The notes: generated from the letters alone by a model not told the origin. 64,000 nucleotides of DNA from Coleophoma eucalyptorum (GCA_026120035.1 JALRME010000003.1:620001-684000); one strand, 5' to 3'. Counted from the first letter of the stretch, positions 32,601-45,391 are shown. Program-made: numbers and translations.

Positions 32601-33876
32601 CGCCTGGCTAAGACTAGAATCGTTATGAGGAATTTGAACCCACGATGGGATGAATCTGTTGATATTACGGTCCAAGGTCCTTTGAACATCATTGCAACCA
32701 TTTGGGATTGGGATACCTTTGGAGATCACGACTATGTTGGACGAACATCATTGAAGTTGGACCCATCGCATTTTAGTGATTACTTGCCTCGTGAGTACTG
32801 GCTCAATTTAGATACTCAGGGGAGGCTGCTCCTGAGAGTCAGTATGGAAGGAGAGCGGGATGACATCCAATTCTACTTTGGAAAAGCATTCAGGTTGCTA
32901 AAGCGGACGGAAAGAGATATGACTCGCAAGATAACAGACAAGGTAAGATACAAGCTCCTTAATTTGAACCAACGCTAACATTATTCAGCTTTCCCAATAC
33001 ATCAATGCTTCGCTATCTCACGAAGCACTCCGAGGCTTGCTGTCTCGGGGTATCACCGTAGCCACGGTCACGAGTTTATGGAAACATCGCCAATCCATTG
33101 CACCAACAATAACACCAATCGACGTTGAAAATGCGTTGAAGCCGCTTTTCACCTACTTCGACGAGAATTTTGCGATCATGAAGCAAACATTGACAGATGC
33201 ATCAATGGTAATGGTTATGACTAGGCTTTGGAAAGAAGTTCTTGTGGCTATCGAAGCATTGCTGGTTCCGCCTCTTTCTGATAAACCCTCAACACAGAGG
33301 CCTCTCACACAGCAAGAAATGGACATTGTCTTCAAGTGGCTTGAACTTCTCTTCGAGTTCTTTTACGCCCGAGATGAGGAGACAGGCGAGGCTATGGGTG
33401 TTCCCGCGGACGTACTCAAGTCACCGAAGTATCACGAGTTGGCCTCACTTAACTTCTTCTACTTTGATTCGACAGATAATCTCATTCGCACATCCGAGCG
33501 AATGGCCACAAGTTCAGCTCAACGAGCGCAGCAGCAACGCAATCGACTCAGTGCACCTGCTAGCCTAGGCGCATCATTTGGTGGGCTTATGGGCACGGCG
33601 TCTACTAGACGAACCAAGAGTATCATGCTTAGCCGCAATCTTGGGACTATGAAGAAGGCCAAGGAGGAGAAGAGAAAAGAGGCACAAGCAGATCCCAGCG
33701 ATGATATGATCCTTCGAATTCTGCGAATGCGTCCTGAAGCCGCCTCATACCTCCGAGATAGGAGCAGACAGAAGGAGAGATTAGCAGCTGCTGCTGCTGC
33801 GGAAATGATTGTACGCCAGAGTTTAGCAGCTGGAGGAGGTGTACGATTTGGAGCGAACAACCTCCCGCGGCGATAG
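29694..33876 (+). CDS. UNC13/Git1-type protein with MUN and C2 domains
   Basis: Large cytosolic protein of the Munc13 superfamily, expected to act in vesicle priming or docking at membranes; the fission yeast relative Git1 is tied to glucose/cAMP signalling. Three exons, 29694-32306, 32361-32942 and 32989-33876, introns 54 and 46 nt, 1360 residues. The first intron has a TACTAAT branch and ends AAAAAG, is a multiple of three and free of stops, so it can pass as 18 coding codons. The MUN (MHD1/MHD2) region surrounds a C2 domain at about 915-1040: FTIKIVEGEDLKACDPNGTS, DPYVVLG, NPRWDESVDITVQG and WDWDTFGDHDYVGRTSLKLD. The Asp residues in DPNGTSDPY and DWDTFGDHD suggest that calcium binding is retained. 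MHD2 follows (residues about 1060-1200) and the end is basic and Ala/Arg-rich. Which fungal pathway it serves is inference. Confidence 0.9.
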
Positions 33877-34322
33877 GTGGGAAGATGAATAGGGGCTATT
33901 TCTTTTCTTTCTTCGACAAATTTTGAACGACGAGCATTGCGGAGGGCGCGCGGGGTGCGAATGTGACAAACGAGTAAACGCACACCGGGGATTTGGGAAC
34001 ATGGAATCGGATAATGAGACTGGTGCAGAGATCAGACAGGCTTCAATATGGGCGTTTTTGACAAGTAGCATGATACCACATTGTTTTTAATTATTTTCTT
34101 TTCTATGACTGCACGACTTCTCTGTCCTTACAAACCGAGTTTATACGATGTGGTCTCTTCTGCCTTCCTCTGCAAGATATGGTCCTGTACCAATACAATG
34201 CTCAAGTCTCACAAGGACACACATGCAACCCCTCTGGTTTAAGATGACCCTGAGGTCACAAATTAAACATCCATTCCACCTGCCCAAAGACTACTATATC
34301 AATCCACAGATGCTCGATTGCA

Positions 34323-34354
34323 ATATATGATATGATATGATATGATATGATATA
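34323..34354 (+). repeat. (ATATG)n microsatellite
   Basis: About six tandem ATATG-type units downstream of the UNC13-like gene. No function visible. Confidence 0.85.
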
Positions 34355-36586
34355 AGGAAGGTACAAATATTGCCACTGGCACGCATGAAACCTTCTTGGT
34401 TGGGGGATCAAATACCTAACCCAGTCCCTAAACTGCCTAAGTCAGGTACGTAATGTATCTACTGTATTGGACTCCTCGCAGCGCAAATCCTGGAGAGCGA
34501 GTCTATGTGACAGAAAGGACCCCGGGGAATTATGTTCATATTTTAAGCAGTCTTTTTACATTGTACTGTATAGAAAACGGGGATTGCGTCTTTCTTTTTT
34601 TGGTGTCCAGTATGTTCTTTGCTTTGTAGATTTTGTTTTGGAGGGTTGTTGGCATGGAAGACAAGGGAGGGGGAATGAAGGCACTAGTTGGATGGTTTCT
34701 ACCCCGTGTGTATCTTTATGTCTTGTCTTGAATTGACTTTTTGTCTCTGATTTCTCCTTTTCTTCGGTAAATGATATATCATCACTCGTCTCCTTTTTGT
34801 CAGGTAGATAAAAGTTAGGCTATGTGACCTTATTGTCCCGGAAGCCTCAACAAATCCTTACCTCTTTTTCTCTCTCTCGTCCTCCCTCGATGTCAGGAAG
34901 TAAGCATTGGAATGCAAGGTACCACCACCACTTACGTGGTGCCTTGGTTGTCTATCGGAGTAAAGGGCTCTCAGATAATGCGTCTCTTTTAGTAAGGCCT
35001 TTCTATATCGGAGATCCAACTTCTGATAGATCTCTGTCTATTTGGTTACTGGTCCCCCTTCTTGTTGTCTTGTAATTTCAGGAATGGAGTTGGTGTTTTG
35101 TGATTTCGTAGGTGGCTTTCTACAGGATTGGGATCGTCGAGTCCTGTTGGACGAGCTTGACGGCTTTTGCTAGCGGGCTGAGGACGGTGACGGTTGGCGC
35201 TCGGGTCGCCTACCTCGGATGCGAATGGGAATGGTAATGGTAATATCGGTGATGTGGCATTGCTCGGCGGCGGCGGTCTCCTCTCCGCTATAGGCCTTCC
35301 CTGGTCCTGGACCCCTAAGAGTCTAAGCACGTGTGGAGTACGGAGAGTAAGTTCTTCTACTAAATCACCTGGACACGGAAAAGGAGTTCGTATCGTCCAC
35401 CTTCCTACATCCACCATTCTTTGCTCGTCAGCCCCATGCGCCTCCAGAAGAAGATCTTTACCAGTCGTTGTTTATCGTTGGTTATTTCGAGAGACCAAAT
35501 CTCCTTGGACAAGAGGCCTGAGAGGTTGTACATCGCACCTCTTCAAGCAGTGATCAACGGTTGATCGCGAATCTGAAACGTTTCACAGAAAACCAGCCCC
35601 CATCGTTGCTCTTCACCTCTTTACCTCTTGCTCTCTTTCTTCGGTTTGTGTTGTGTGATAAGCCGAGTTTTGCTTTTCTTTTTCCCGTCTGCGGATCTCC
35701 AGAGTTGGTGCCTTAATTGCAAGGTTATAAAGCGACAAGTCGAGGCATGAGAGCACCTTCGAATCTGGGGAGTGGGTGGCTGCGTTCTTGCAAGACACCT
35801 CCTTACTGCGCTGGACGTCGATGACGACGTTATAAGGTTTGTGTGCTTTAATTCCGACTCACCTCATTTCGCTGGACGAATTTAATGCACGCCGACTCAG
35901 CTTTGAGGCCCTCGTCATGTTTATGTTTGTAGTATAGGAGAGGTGCTGAGTTGGCGCCCTAAGAACTTTGCCTCCTCGTGTTATTCTTAGGATGAGGTAA
36001 GGCTCATACGAGAGTCAAAGGATGGAGAGGTGCTGAAATGAGCGGTGGGGGCATCGGCTTCCACAAACTGCTTACTTGTCTAGTCGTGGTATGGAAGGTA
36101 AGTTTTCGAGATGCACCGAAGAAGAGGATCCCTGGAGCTAGGATGGGAAGTCTTTTGCGGCTCACCTGTGTCGTTTGGCAGTGCTAGAAGAAGGCCGGAG
36201 ATGCCACTGTAGACAGTACCGAGTCCGTCCATCCACCCATCACTCCATCGGTGTACTACCAATGATGCCTACTGGTTCATTTGGAAGGTCATTCTACTCA
36301 TGCTCGCCCGACTCGACTCGCTGTACTGCATCTGCATCTCATCTCAATAATCTCCTCATCAGTGCAGATCCAACCAACACCCATCGCTTAGCTCGATAAC
36401 CGTTATCACTTTCTACTCCGTCCGTGGCTCATGACCGCCGCCGCTATTCCATTTCGGCCCCTGCAGCCAGCACTCGCAGCATGCTCCGTACAGCACCTAG
36501 CTTCAGGTAAGGTAAATGTCGCCGCGAGGGACAGCGCGTTTCCGCCTGTCAAATCCTCCAGTCTAGTCGGGCTGGGGTCGTGTTGT

Positions 36587-36627
36587 CGTGCCGGGTCGTG
36601 TCGTGTCGTGTAGTGTCGTGTAGTGTT
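36587..36627 (+). repeat. GTCGT/GTAGT pentanucleotide repeat
   Basis: Degenerate tandem repeat of GTCGT and GTAGT units in the kinase upstream region. Confidence 0.75.
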
Positions 36628-37654
36628 TATGTTTTGATTCTATCGTGACCAGACCAGTAAGTTGTAATTGCGATGACGAAAACGGGATGCGATCTCGGGC
36701 GGTGCGCGGGGGGGGAGCACGATGGCACGATGGCATTTGCCATCTCGAGAGCAGCATGACAGGATTTAGACTGATTGCAATGCGGTGTACAGAACGACCA
36801 GCGGCGGGATGCACTCAACCCACGCAGCCACGTCCTCTGCTTGCAAAGGGACCAGTGTAGTGTGGCCCCTGAAGGGCCGGACAGCAGCTGTGTAAAGCAG
36901 CTGGGCCACTCAAATGCGGTTTAGCTAGAGGCCCCTGGTCCGAAGCAGCCATTCCACGTTGAGATCCCCCTCTGCAGCGCCAATCATGGGCTGCGACCAG
37001 GTCTTGGTCGGATCCAACCTCGAAGAGTCGTCGGCTGCCTGTGTGAGTGGCTTTGCACTAGCCCCGTTGTCTGCTGCTGGCCTGCTCTTAACGAACGAAC
37101 AAAAGTCGAGCGAGGTGACCGTTGACTAGAGAGCCTACTGTTATCCCGTATCTCTCCTTCTCCCCTTCGTCCTCAGTCCACATTTCCATCGTTGCAGTGC
37201 AGCACACATCACCGCACTGCACCGCACTGCTCGGCTCCCGTGCAGAATCGAATCTCATCTCGAACCTCACCTTACCCTCACCTCTGCTCAGTTCATCGCA
37301 CTCGCCAGGAACCCACACCCACGCCCACGCTCACATCCGGGTAATCCTGCTGCTGCACCCGTATCAGATCCGGAGACGAGTCAATCATCGCGCTGCACGT
37401 CCCGCAATTCAGACTGAAAGCGCATTCTGTGGCAGTGCCCCCGACGACTTTACCGGGAAAACGGCTTCTCGCTTCTGCTCTGGCAATAATACTGTTCGTT
37501 ACGCTACAGGGAAGGACGCTCTCTCCGAGGCTTCATATCAGTCGAGCGAAATAATCTTTGACTTCGACCTCTCTGCGCATCAATTTCCTGCTGGGTCTTT
37601 CCTTCCACCACCAGCCGACGCATACTGAGTCCACTGCTCGCTGCAGCCAACTGG

Positions 37655-37777
37655 GTAAGGGTTCCTTTCTGTTTCTTTCATCCCAACCCCAACCCTCTGA
37701 GAGGAGACCCTTTTCTTGCCCAGACCCGCGTGTGTTCACTGTTACACAATTATTCGTAACCTACTAACACTGCTCAG
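37655..37777 (+). other. Candidate 5'-UTR intron of the histidine kinase gene
   Basis: A GTAAGG donor at 37655, a TACTAAC branch at 37763-37769 and a CTCAG acceptor ending at 37777 define a 123 nt intron, 164 bases before the start codon. The branch point is a perfect consensus, so this is probably real. Confidence 0.65.
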
Positions 37778-37941
37778 TCGCTCCCAACGCCACGAGTCCT
37801 TAAACCACGAACTTCTCCCACCTAGTCTTCTTCTCTTCACCCCACCCCCCACGAAGTTGTCCCTCCAGATCTGCCTTCATGGTAACTGGCGACTCATAGT
37901 ACCTCCCCGCAGCCAGCCTGGCTGCCACAAAGACGGCGAAG

Positions 37942-40900
37942 ATGGGCGACGAAAGCACCCTCATGGCGACGACCTCGATACTGCAATGTCTCGCGGCAAG
38001 TGTCAACGGTTCGCAGGTTTACATACAGAGTAATCAGGGTATCAAATTGCCCGGGCCAAATTCTCCGGCCAAAATTGCCCTCGAGCGCGAACTGGCGGCT
38101 ATGGTATCAAGGGTGCAGCAACTGGAAGCCCGGGCGAGCACCATCAACAACCACACCCTCCCAGACACCCCAAATGAGACGGGTGCACCATCAGCTTTTG
38201 CCGATGTCCTCACTGGCGGCACCCCAAGCCGATCTCCCCAGAACGCAACTTCGAGGCAGCAACTTGTCAAGTCATTACTTGCTGCCAGGGAAGCGCCGAC
38301 GGGTGGCGAGCGGCCCCAAAAGTTTACTAAATTGAGTGACGAAGAACTGGAAGCGCTAAGGGAACATGTCGATGAGCAATCAAGACAGTTGGATAGCCAG
38401 AAATCGGAACTTGCTGGGGTCAATGCCCAGCTGCAGCAACAAAAAGCTCTTCAAGAAGAGGCTCTTAATGTTCTGGAGGTCGAGCGTGTTGCAGCGCTTG
38501 AGAGAGAGCTGAAAAAGCATCAGCAGGCCAACGAGGCTTTCCAAAAAGCTCTGCGGGAGATTGGAGAGATCGTGACTGCTGTGGCAAGAGGTGACTTGAG
38601 TAAGAAGGTCCAGATTCACTCAGTGGAGATGGACCCCGAAATTACAACTTTCAAGAGGGTACGCACAATAGCTCATCTGTTTGACAAGTTACTGAATACC
38701 TATAGGTCATTAATACCATGATGGATACTTTGCAAATATTCTCAAGTGAAGTGTCCCGAGTAGCACGAGAGGTAGGAACTGAGGGTATCCTTGGTGGACA
38801 AGCACAAATATCTGGTGTTGACGGTACATGGAAAGAGCTTACTGACAATGGTATGATTTACTTTTTCTTTTCTAAAGCCTCAAATTGAGGCATCACACTA
38901 TGAACTCCATTTTCTCGCCACATTCACAATCTATAACTGACACGCTGTAGTGAACGTTATGGCCCAGAATCTCACCGACCAAGTGCGTGAAATTGCTTCT
39001 GTTACAACCGCAGTAGCCCATGGAGATTTGACCCAGAAGATCGAAAGACCTGCCCAAGGAGAAATACTACAATTGCAACAGACTATTAACACCATGGTGG
39101 ATCAACTCAGGACTTTTGCCGCCGAAGTTACCCGAGTCGCCAGGGATGTGGGAACAGATGGTATTCTCGGTGGACAAGCAGAAATCGAAGGGGTCAAGGG
39201 CATGTGGAACACGCTTACAGTTAATGTCAATGCTATGGCCAACAACCTTACAACACAAGTCAGAGATATTGCAATGGTCACAACCGCAGTCGCAAATGGA
39301 GATCTTACTCAGAAGGTGCAGGCTGAGTGCAAGGGAGAAATCAAACAGCTCAAAGAGACCATAAACTCCATGGTGGACCAACTTCAACAATTTGCTCGAG
39401 AAGTCACCAAGATTGCGCGCGAGGTCGGAACTGAAGGAAGACTTGGAGGCCAGGCTACAGTACATGATGTTGAGGGTACTTGGAGAGACCTCACCGAAAA
39501 TGTCAATGGAATGGCCATGAATCTTACGACTCAAGTGCGAGAAATTGCGAAGGTAACAACGGCAGTCGCCAAGGGTGATTTGACGCAAAAGATTGGAGTG
39601 GAGGTCCAGGGAGAGATTGCTTCTCTTAAGGACACAATCAACACCATGGTTGACAGACTGAGTACTTTCGCGTTCGAGGTCAGCAAGGTCGCTAGGGAAG
39701 TCGGAACTGATGGTACCCTTGGAGGACAGGCTCAAGTTGAAAATGTTGAAGGCAAATGGAAGGATTTGACGGAAAATGTCAACACCATGGCCAGCAACTT
39801 GACATCTCAAGTCAGAGGTATCTCGACAGTCACGCAGGCAATTGCAAACGGAGATATGAGTCAAAAGATTGAGGTTGAGGCAAGTGGAGAAATCCTCGTG
39901 CTCAAGGAAACCATCAACAACATGGTTGACCGTTTGAGTATTTTCTCAAATGAGGTGCAAAGAGTTGCAAAGGATGTCGGTGTCGACGGGAAGATGGGTG
40001 GTCAGGCCGACGTTGCAGGCATCGGAGGCCGGTGGAAAGAGATTACCACCGATGTTAACACCATGGCTATGAACCTAACTGCTCAGGTTAGAGCATTTGG
40101 CGATATCACGAATGCAGCAACCGATGGTGACTTCACCAAACTGATTACAGTGGAAGCATCTGGAGAAATGGACGAACTGAAGAGGAAGATCAACCAGATG
40201 GTTTTCAACCTGAGGGACAGTATTCAACGTAACACAGCCGCCAGAGAAGCCGCAGAATTTGCCAATAGGACCAAATCCGAGTTCCTTGCTAACATGTCAC
40301 ACGAGATTCGGACACCGAGTTAGTACACCCTTTCCATTTCCCTTACACCACGTGATGCACTCCATTGCACTTCATCACTCGTCGTTAAACATTCTCGGTA
40401 TCATTGCTAACTTCCCTAATGTGAATGGTATCATCGGAATGACGCAACTCACACTCGATACAGATCTCACACAGTACCAGCGTGAGATGTTAAACATTGT
40501 GCACAACCTAGCGAATAGTTTGTTGACAATCATCGACGATATCTTGGATTTGTCGAAGATTGAAGCGAACCGCATGGTGATGGAAGAGATTCCATACACA
40601 CTTCGAGGAACAGTATTCAATGCTCTAAAAACACTGGCGGTAAAAGCGAATGAGAAGTTCTTAGATCTTACATACAGGGTTGATAGTTCAGTGCCAGACC
40701 ACGTTGTCGGAGATTCCTTCCGACTTCGTCAAGTCATTCTGAACCTGGTTGGAAACGCTATCAAGTTTACCGAGCATGGCGAGGTGTCTTTGACGATCAG
40801 GAAAGCTGCGCAAGACCTGTGCGCTCCAAACGAATACGCCATCGAGTTCTCTGTTTCTGATACTGGAATTGGTATTCAGGCCGATAAGCTCGACCTTATT

Positions 40901-42240
40901 TTTGACACCTTCCAACAAGCTGACGGCTCCATGACTCGAAAATTCGGAGGTACTGGTCTTGGACTTTCAATCTCGAAGAGACTTGTGAACTTGATGCGAG
41001 GAGATGTATGGGTAAAGAGTCAGTACGGCAAGGGTAGTTCCTTCTTCTTTACTTGCATTGTCCGACTAGCCACCGCGGATATCTCATTCATTGAGAAGCA
41101 GCTTAAGCCATATCAAGGACATAATGTCCTTTTCATCGACCAGGGACAGACTGGCCATGCTAAGGAAATCGTCAACATGTTACAAGAAGTTGGCTTGGTC
41201 CCAGTCGTTGTCAGCTCTGAGCGACATGTTAGTCTTGCTCTTGAGAAAGGTCCCAAGGCTGCTGCATCTGCATATGATGTGATTCTGGTCGACTCTATCG
41301 ACACTGCCAGAAGATTAAGATCGATTGATGAGTTCAAGTACATTCCGATTGTGCTCTTGGCACCTGTGGTACATGTCAGCTTAAAATCCGCTCTCGACCT
41401 TGGAATTACTTCATACATGACAACCCCTTGCCTGACCATTGATTTGGGCAATGGTATGATTCCAGCGTTAGAAAACAGAGCCGCACCCTCTTTGGAAGAC
41501 AATACAAAGTCATTCGACATTCTTTTAGCCGAAGACAATATCGTCAACCAGCGGTTAGCTGTCAAGATTCTTGAAAAGTACCACCATGTTGTTACAGTTG
41601 TCGGCAACGGCCAGGAAGCTCTTGATGCCATCAAGGATAGAAGATTTGACGTCGTTCTCATGGATGTTCAGATGCCGTAAGTCTGCTTGTGAACCCGAAT
41701 CTTGATATGAAAAGCGCTAACAAAATCAGGATCATGGGTGGATTTGAGGCAACAGCCAAAATCAGAGAATATGAGCGAAGTCTAGGTACTCAACGAACGC
41801 CCATCATCGCGCTCACAGCTCACGCAATGCTGGGTGATCGTGAGAAGTGTATCCAAGCTCAGATGGACGAGTACTTGTCCAAACCTCTGAAGCAGAATCA
41901 CCTTATTCAGACCATTTTGAAGTGTGCTACACTTGGTGGAGCTCTTTTGGAAAAGGGAAGAGATGTGCGCACGAACCCCAAGGACGATAAAGCTGGGAGA
42001 ATAACTAATGGAAGTATTTCTCCAGCAACCAGTCCAGGTTCCAAGGACACCCGCCCGAACCTCGAACCACGTGCGATAACTACTTCTGGGCCCATTACCC
42101 ATGGCAGCTTAGAAAGCCCGACTGTTGTTACTGCGGAACAAGAGGATCCTCTTGCGAGGGTATGTTAAATTAGAATATCCTATCGACTGGCTCACTTACT
42201 AACTTCTACTCAGCTCTTAATGCGCGCGCACAGCAGTTGA
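37942..42240 (+). CDS. Group III hybrid histidine kinase (Os-1/Nik1/BOS1 type)
   Basis: Cytosolic osmosensor at the top of the HOG MAP-kinase phosphorelay and the target through which dicarboximide and phenylpyrrole fungicides act. Six exons: 37942-38658, 38706-38850, 38951-40318, 40422-41676, 41730-42159 and 42214-42240; 1313 residues. A coiled-coil N-terminus is followed by six HAMP units with a 92-residue period (for example [20 protein letters not shown]), the H-box NMSHEIRTP with His738, the ATPase boxes ([37 protein letters not shown]) and a receiver domain with Asp1158 in VVLMDVQMP. The intron that splits the H-box motif (40319-40421) has no AG acceptor: the frame resumes after TG at 40420-40421 (see findings). 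A last 27 nt exon gives the end LLMRAHSS; reading through that intron would give a shorter end. Identity is certain; the H-box junction is the weak point. Confidence 0.94.
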
Positions 42241-44295
42241 AAACCAAATAGCTTGACATATAATTAATCTTCTTATTGTCACGAAATATCCAGCACATCT
42301 TTGCTTCTTGCTCCTTTCCTAGATACCAGCGGTTGCCGCCTCTTCGTTGATGTATTTCTTCTTGTCGTTGAAAGCACGCATCGGTCAATTCTGTCCCATT
42401 ATTGCGGGATGGATACAGGAAAGGGAAAGGGGGGAAACTGCTCTTTTATTATAGTGCAAGGCGTTTTGGAGGCGTTCTTTTGTCCCGTGTTCGTGAGCCT
42501 TAAAGGAGAGCACGTACATTCCTTCGAGTCTCGGTAAAAGACTCGAAGTTCTTATTAGTCTTGGGGAATGTTTTTCTACAATGTGTATTGGGAATGATTA
42601 GGACATGGTATTTGATTCTTTGTTGGGGATGAAATAGCATGCATCATGGAACTCGACTTAAGGAAATAACCGAGATCAAGAGAGATAGCAAGGACACGAG
42701 CGAGTGAACGAAGGGAACGGACTTGAAATACAGAAGTACAAATACAAGAAAGAATATTTCCACGACAGGTTCAAAGACTCGGTGCCACTGCTGGATTGCA
42801 TACAACCCTTAAAAAGGAAGAGAGATCTTGATGATGTGTGCTCGGCCCTAATAGGCACGGTATCAACAACACTGTACGGCGTAGCTTTAGGACCTTCCGT
42901 ATTCGACGAAATCCATGCCTGCATTAAGTCAAGTCTGGAGACAGTGGTCTCCTAGCGTGCCTCCCACTATACCATATCTTCACCGCAACAAAGGATGACA
43001 TTCTTCTACGGCAGCCATCCCATCTTACTGCGGTTGTTGAGTCGACAGAGCTAGCGACTTAAGATCATGATCTATAGCAGCGGAGAGACAACTAGCTAAC
43101 GAGTAAGTGGCGAAGGTCGGGAACATCGGATTTAGGCTCGCAGGGGCCGCCATTGAAATCACCTTAATACAACAAGATAAGATACTAGGTAGAGTACATG
43201 CACAACACCCGTGCCGTATTTTCCATGCCGGTTGCGAGGATGCCGAGAACGAGAGAGACGCAGGAAAGAAACAATACCTGGTAAGCGGCCATGTTTGGCA
43301 TTTTTGACGTTTGACGTTTGACTTGTGATTTGGGATTTGAAATTTGTGTTTGCGTTGCCCAGGTTTCCGAGCATCCCATTCCGGTCATTCCATTCAGTCC
43401 AAACAACGCACGGCGGGAGAATTTTCTTTCAATCTTTTTGGTCTTTTCTGGTGTCCTGTCCGGTCCGGTTGGGACTCCCCATCCCGTTATGCCTTTAAAT
43501 CCGGCGTCGGGCACGGTGAACAGCAGCAAAGTCGCCCACACAAGCTTTTATTTCCGATCCGCCCGCTTTCCAACTAGGGGCATCCATACTCCGCACGGTT
43601 TCTTGGCGGCAGCTCAGGTTTTAGTGCTGTGTCTTGCTTACACAATCGGCGGCGGGCGGGCAAGGCTACCTTACCTATACCCGAAAAAGTCATCGGGCAT
43701 GCGTGCTGTAATGGAGCCCTTCGAGGCCGGTACTTGACAAAGCTGACATGAGCTTTGGCTGTAATGCTGGTGTTTAGGTGCTGGGTGGTTGGAGGGGAGG
43801 GGAGGAAGGGAAGGGAAGGGAAGGGAAGGGAAGGGAAGGGCAGCTTTCTTCCCTCTCGATGCTATATCTTGGACTTCTATGCAATCCCCCCATACCGCCG
43901 GTTCCTCATTTCATCTGTTCCAGTGCGACCTCGCTTTCTGGTAGATCAACTACGCTCGAGTTGATTATCGTGCTTACGGAGGTTTGCTCCGCATAACCCA
44001 CCACTTTGTCGCGTCACTCAGCAGCACCATCCAACCTCGCTGAAGCCGGCAGATCCGGGGCAAGGGGAGGGGGAATAAGAAAACAAGGACAAAAGAGAAT
44101 TTCTTTGCATTTCCCTCTACTTTTCACTGGCTATCTCCCTTTTGCTTTTGACCCAGTCTGTTGCAGCGATTTTTATCTTCCCGTTGTACCTGGTTCAATT
44201 GAGTTGGTAGAGCCGCTTTTCCCTGTGTAATTTTGTGGCATTCAAGGGCGTCTGATATTTACTCGTGCTCAACAAGTCGAGAGGTAGCAGGAAAT
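42241..44295. other. Gene-free stretch between the histidine kinase and MBOAT gene
   Basis: About 2 kb. It holds the 3' end of the kinase gene and the upstream region of the acyltransferase gene. A (GGGAA)n repeat lies at 43806-43840. A region of phased oligo motifs TTGACGTTTGACGTTTGAC occurs near 43304. No exon recognised. Confidence 0.5.
43806..43840 (+). repeat. (GGGAA)n purine microsatellite
   Basis: Seven near-perfect tandem GGGAA units with only purines on the + strand, about 455 bases before the MBOAT start codon. Pure purine tracts can form triplex DNA; no function is shown. Confidence 0.9.
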
Positions 44296-45391
44296 ATGTC
44301 GGGCCTCAATATTTCGTACCCTCCTTTCCATATCGACAATATTCCTCCATCGATCGAGCAAATGGGCTATGACTTCATCAAAGCCACCGCTTTCCTCCTC
44401 ATCCCTACCGAACTCCTCTACTTCTCCATATACTTCCATACCAAGGGCCAATACAGAATCTACAAGTACCTGACTTTTCTCTCTCTCGCGACTTTCTGGA
44501 TCTCACCATGGGCCGCCCCCATTTCGTGTTCGCCAGCGCGAACACTTCAGAATTTTGCGAGTAAGTGAATTGGCTCTTGCGTTGGTTGTGAGTAGTGGGC
44601 TGATCTGTTGATTAGTTGCGATTGGCACAATGAAACTCCTTGATATCTGGGCGCGTAGGAATTCCTTGCCCACCTATACAGCGCGTCGCAGGCCAGCAGA
44701 CTGGTTACTAGCACTCATCATCTTGACCGAACTACGCTACGAGTCTTTCACTCCGAATCATGTGCGCGTCCCTCGGAACCAAGAGAATTTCAACGAGCCC
44801 CTGCAGCTAGGCATTCATCTTGCAGCTTTCCTGGCTTTGCAGTCTTTCCCGCAGAACTACCCGACAGTTCTAGCTTTCGAGGTGCTACTTTCGATATATA
44901 TCATCTGGACGAGTATGCAATTGGTCTTGAGGTACAAGAGCTCCCCAGCGCTTTTTGGTCCTCTCTATAAAATTGACAGCTTGACGGGGTTCTGGTCGGA
45001 GTCATGGCACAACGTGTTTGCGTCACCTTGCACTTCATTGGCATATTCGCCTCTGAGGTATGGGCTGCCTCGAATGGGTGTTCCAATCCCCATTGCTCGA
45101 TCCTTGGGGGTACTCGGTGCATTCACCCTCATGGCCGTCTTCCACATGTACGCATTGGCTCCAATGCTCACACAAGAAGCTCTGTACCGGGTTGGACTTT
45201 TCTTCTTCCTCAATGGCATTGCCACGGTCTCGGAAGCTGCGGTCTGGGGCCATAAGAGGCATTGGCTAAAGACCGCCATGGCGTGGGCTTTTCAGATTGT
45301 AGTTGCTAGCTGGACGGCTGAGGGCTTGAACCTTCCAAATGGCCTCTCCAAGATCCCGTGGAGGGAATTGTGTGAGCCTTGTGCTTACTGA
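44296..45391 (+). CDS. Wax-synthase-like MBOAT membrane acyltransferase
   Basis: Multi-spanning enzyme of the MBOAT_2/wax synthase group, expected to move an acyl group to an alcohol (sterol, fatty alcohol or secondary metabolite) in the ER membrane. Two exons, 44296-44560 and 44616-45391, intron 55 nt, 346 residues. I see about seven membrane helices, for example FIKATAFLLIPTELLYFSIY, VLLSIYIIWTSMQLVL and VGLFFFLNGIATVSEAAVWG. The group's marker regions are present: FWSESWHNVF and the conserved His in AVFHMYALAP, the likely catalytic residue. The start at 44296 (MSGLNISYPP) was chosen over an in-frame ATG at 44233 because it better fits the N-terminal membrane topology; both are possible. 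No other biosynthetic gene sits nearby, so a stand-alone lipid role is more likely than a cluster role. The substrate cannot be told from the sequence. Confidence 0.85.

Larger units (their letters stand above)
33877..37941. promoter_or_regulatory. 4 kb upstream region of the osmosensing histidine kinase
   Basis: No coding exon was recognised. It must hold the 3' end of the UNC13-like gene and the promoter and leader of the kinase. An (ATATG)n repeat lies at 34323-34354 and a GTCGT-rich repeat at 36587-36627. From about 37130 to 37900 the + strand is rich in C and T, as in long fungal leaders, and contains a good candidate 5'-UTR intron. A 168-codon open frame (37122-37628) sits in this C/T-rich part and looks like a composition artefact. 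Confidence 0.55.

Noticed and set aside
37122..37628. 168-codon frame in the leader of the histidine kinase
   Set aside because: C/T-rich leader sequence without protein-like composition; lies before a likely 5'-UTR intron.
39067..39864. 265-codon frame on the - strand inside the histidine kinase
   Set aside because: A shadow of the HAMP repeats; it stops at no natural boundary and shows no family.
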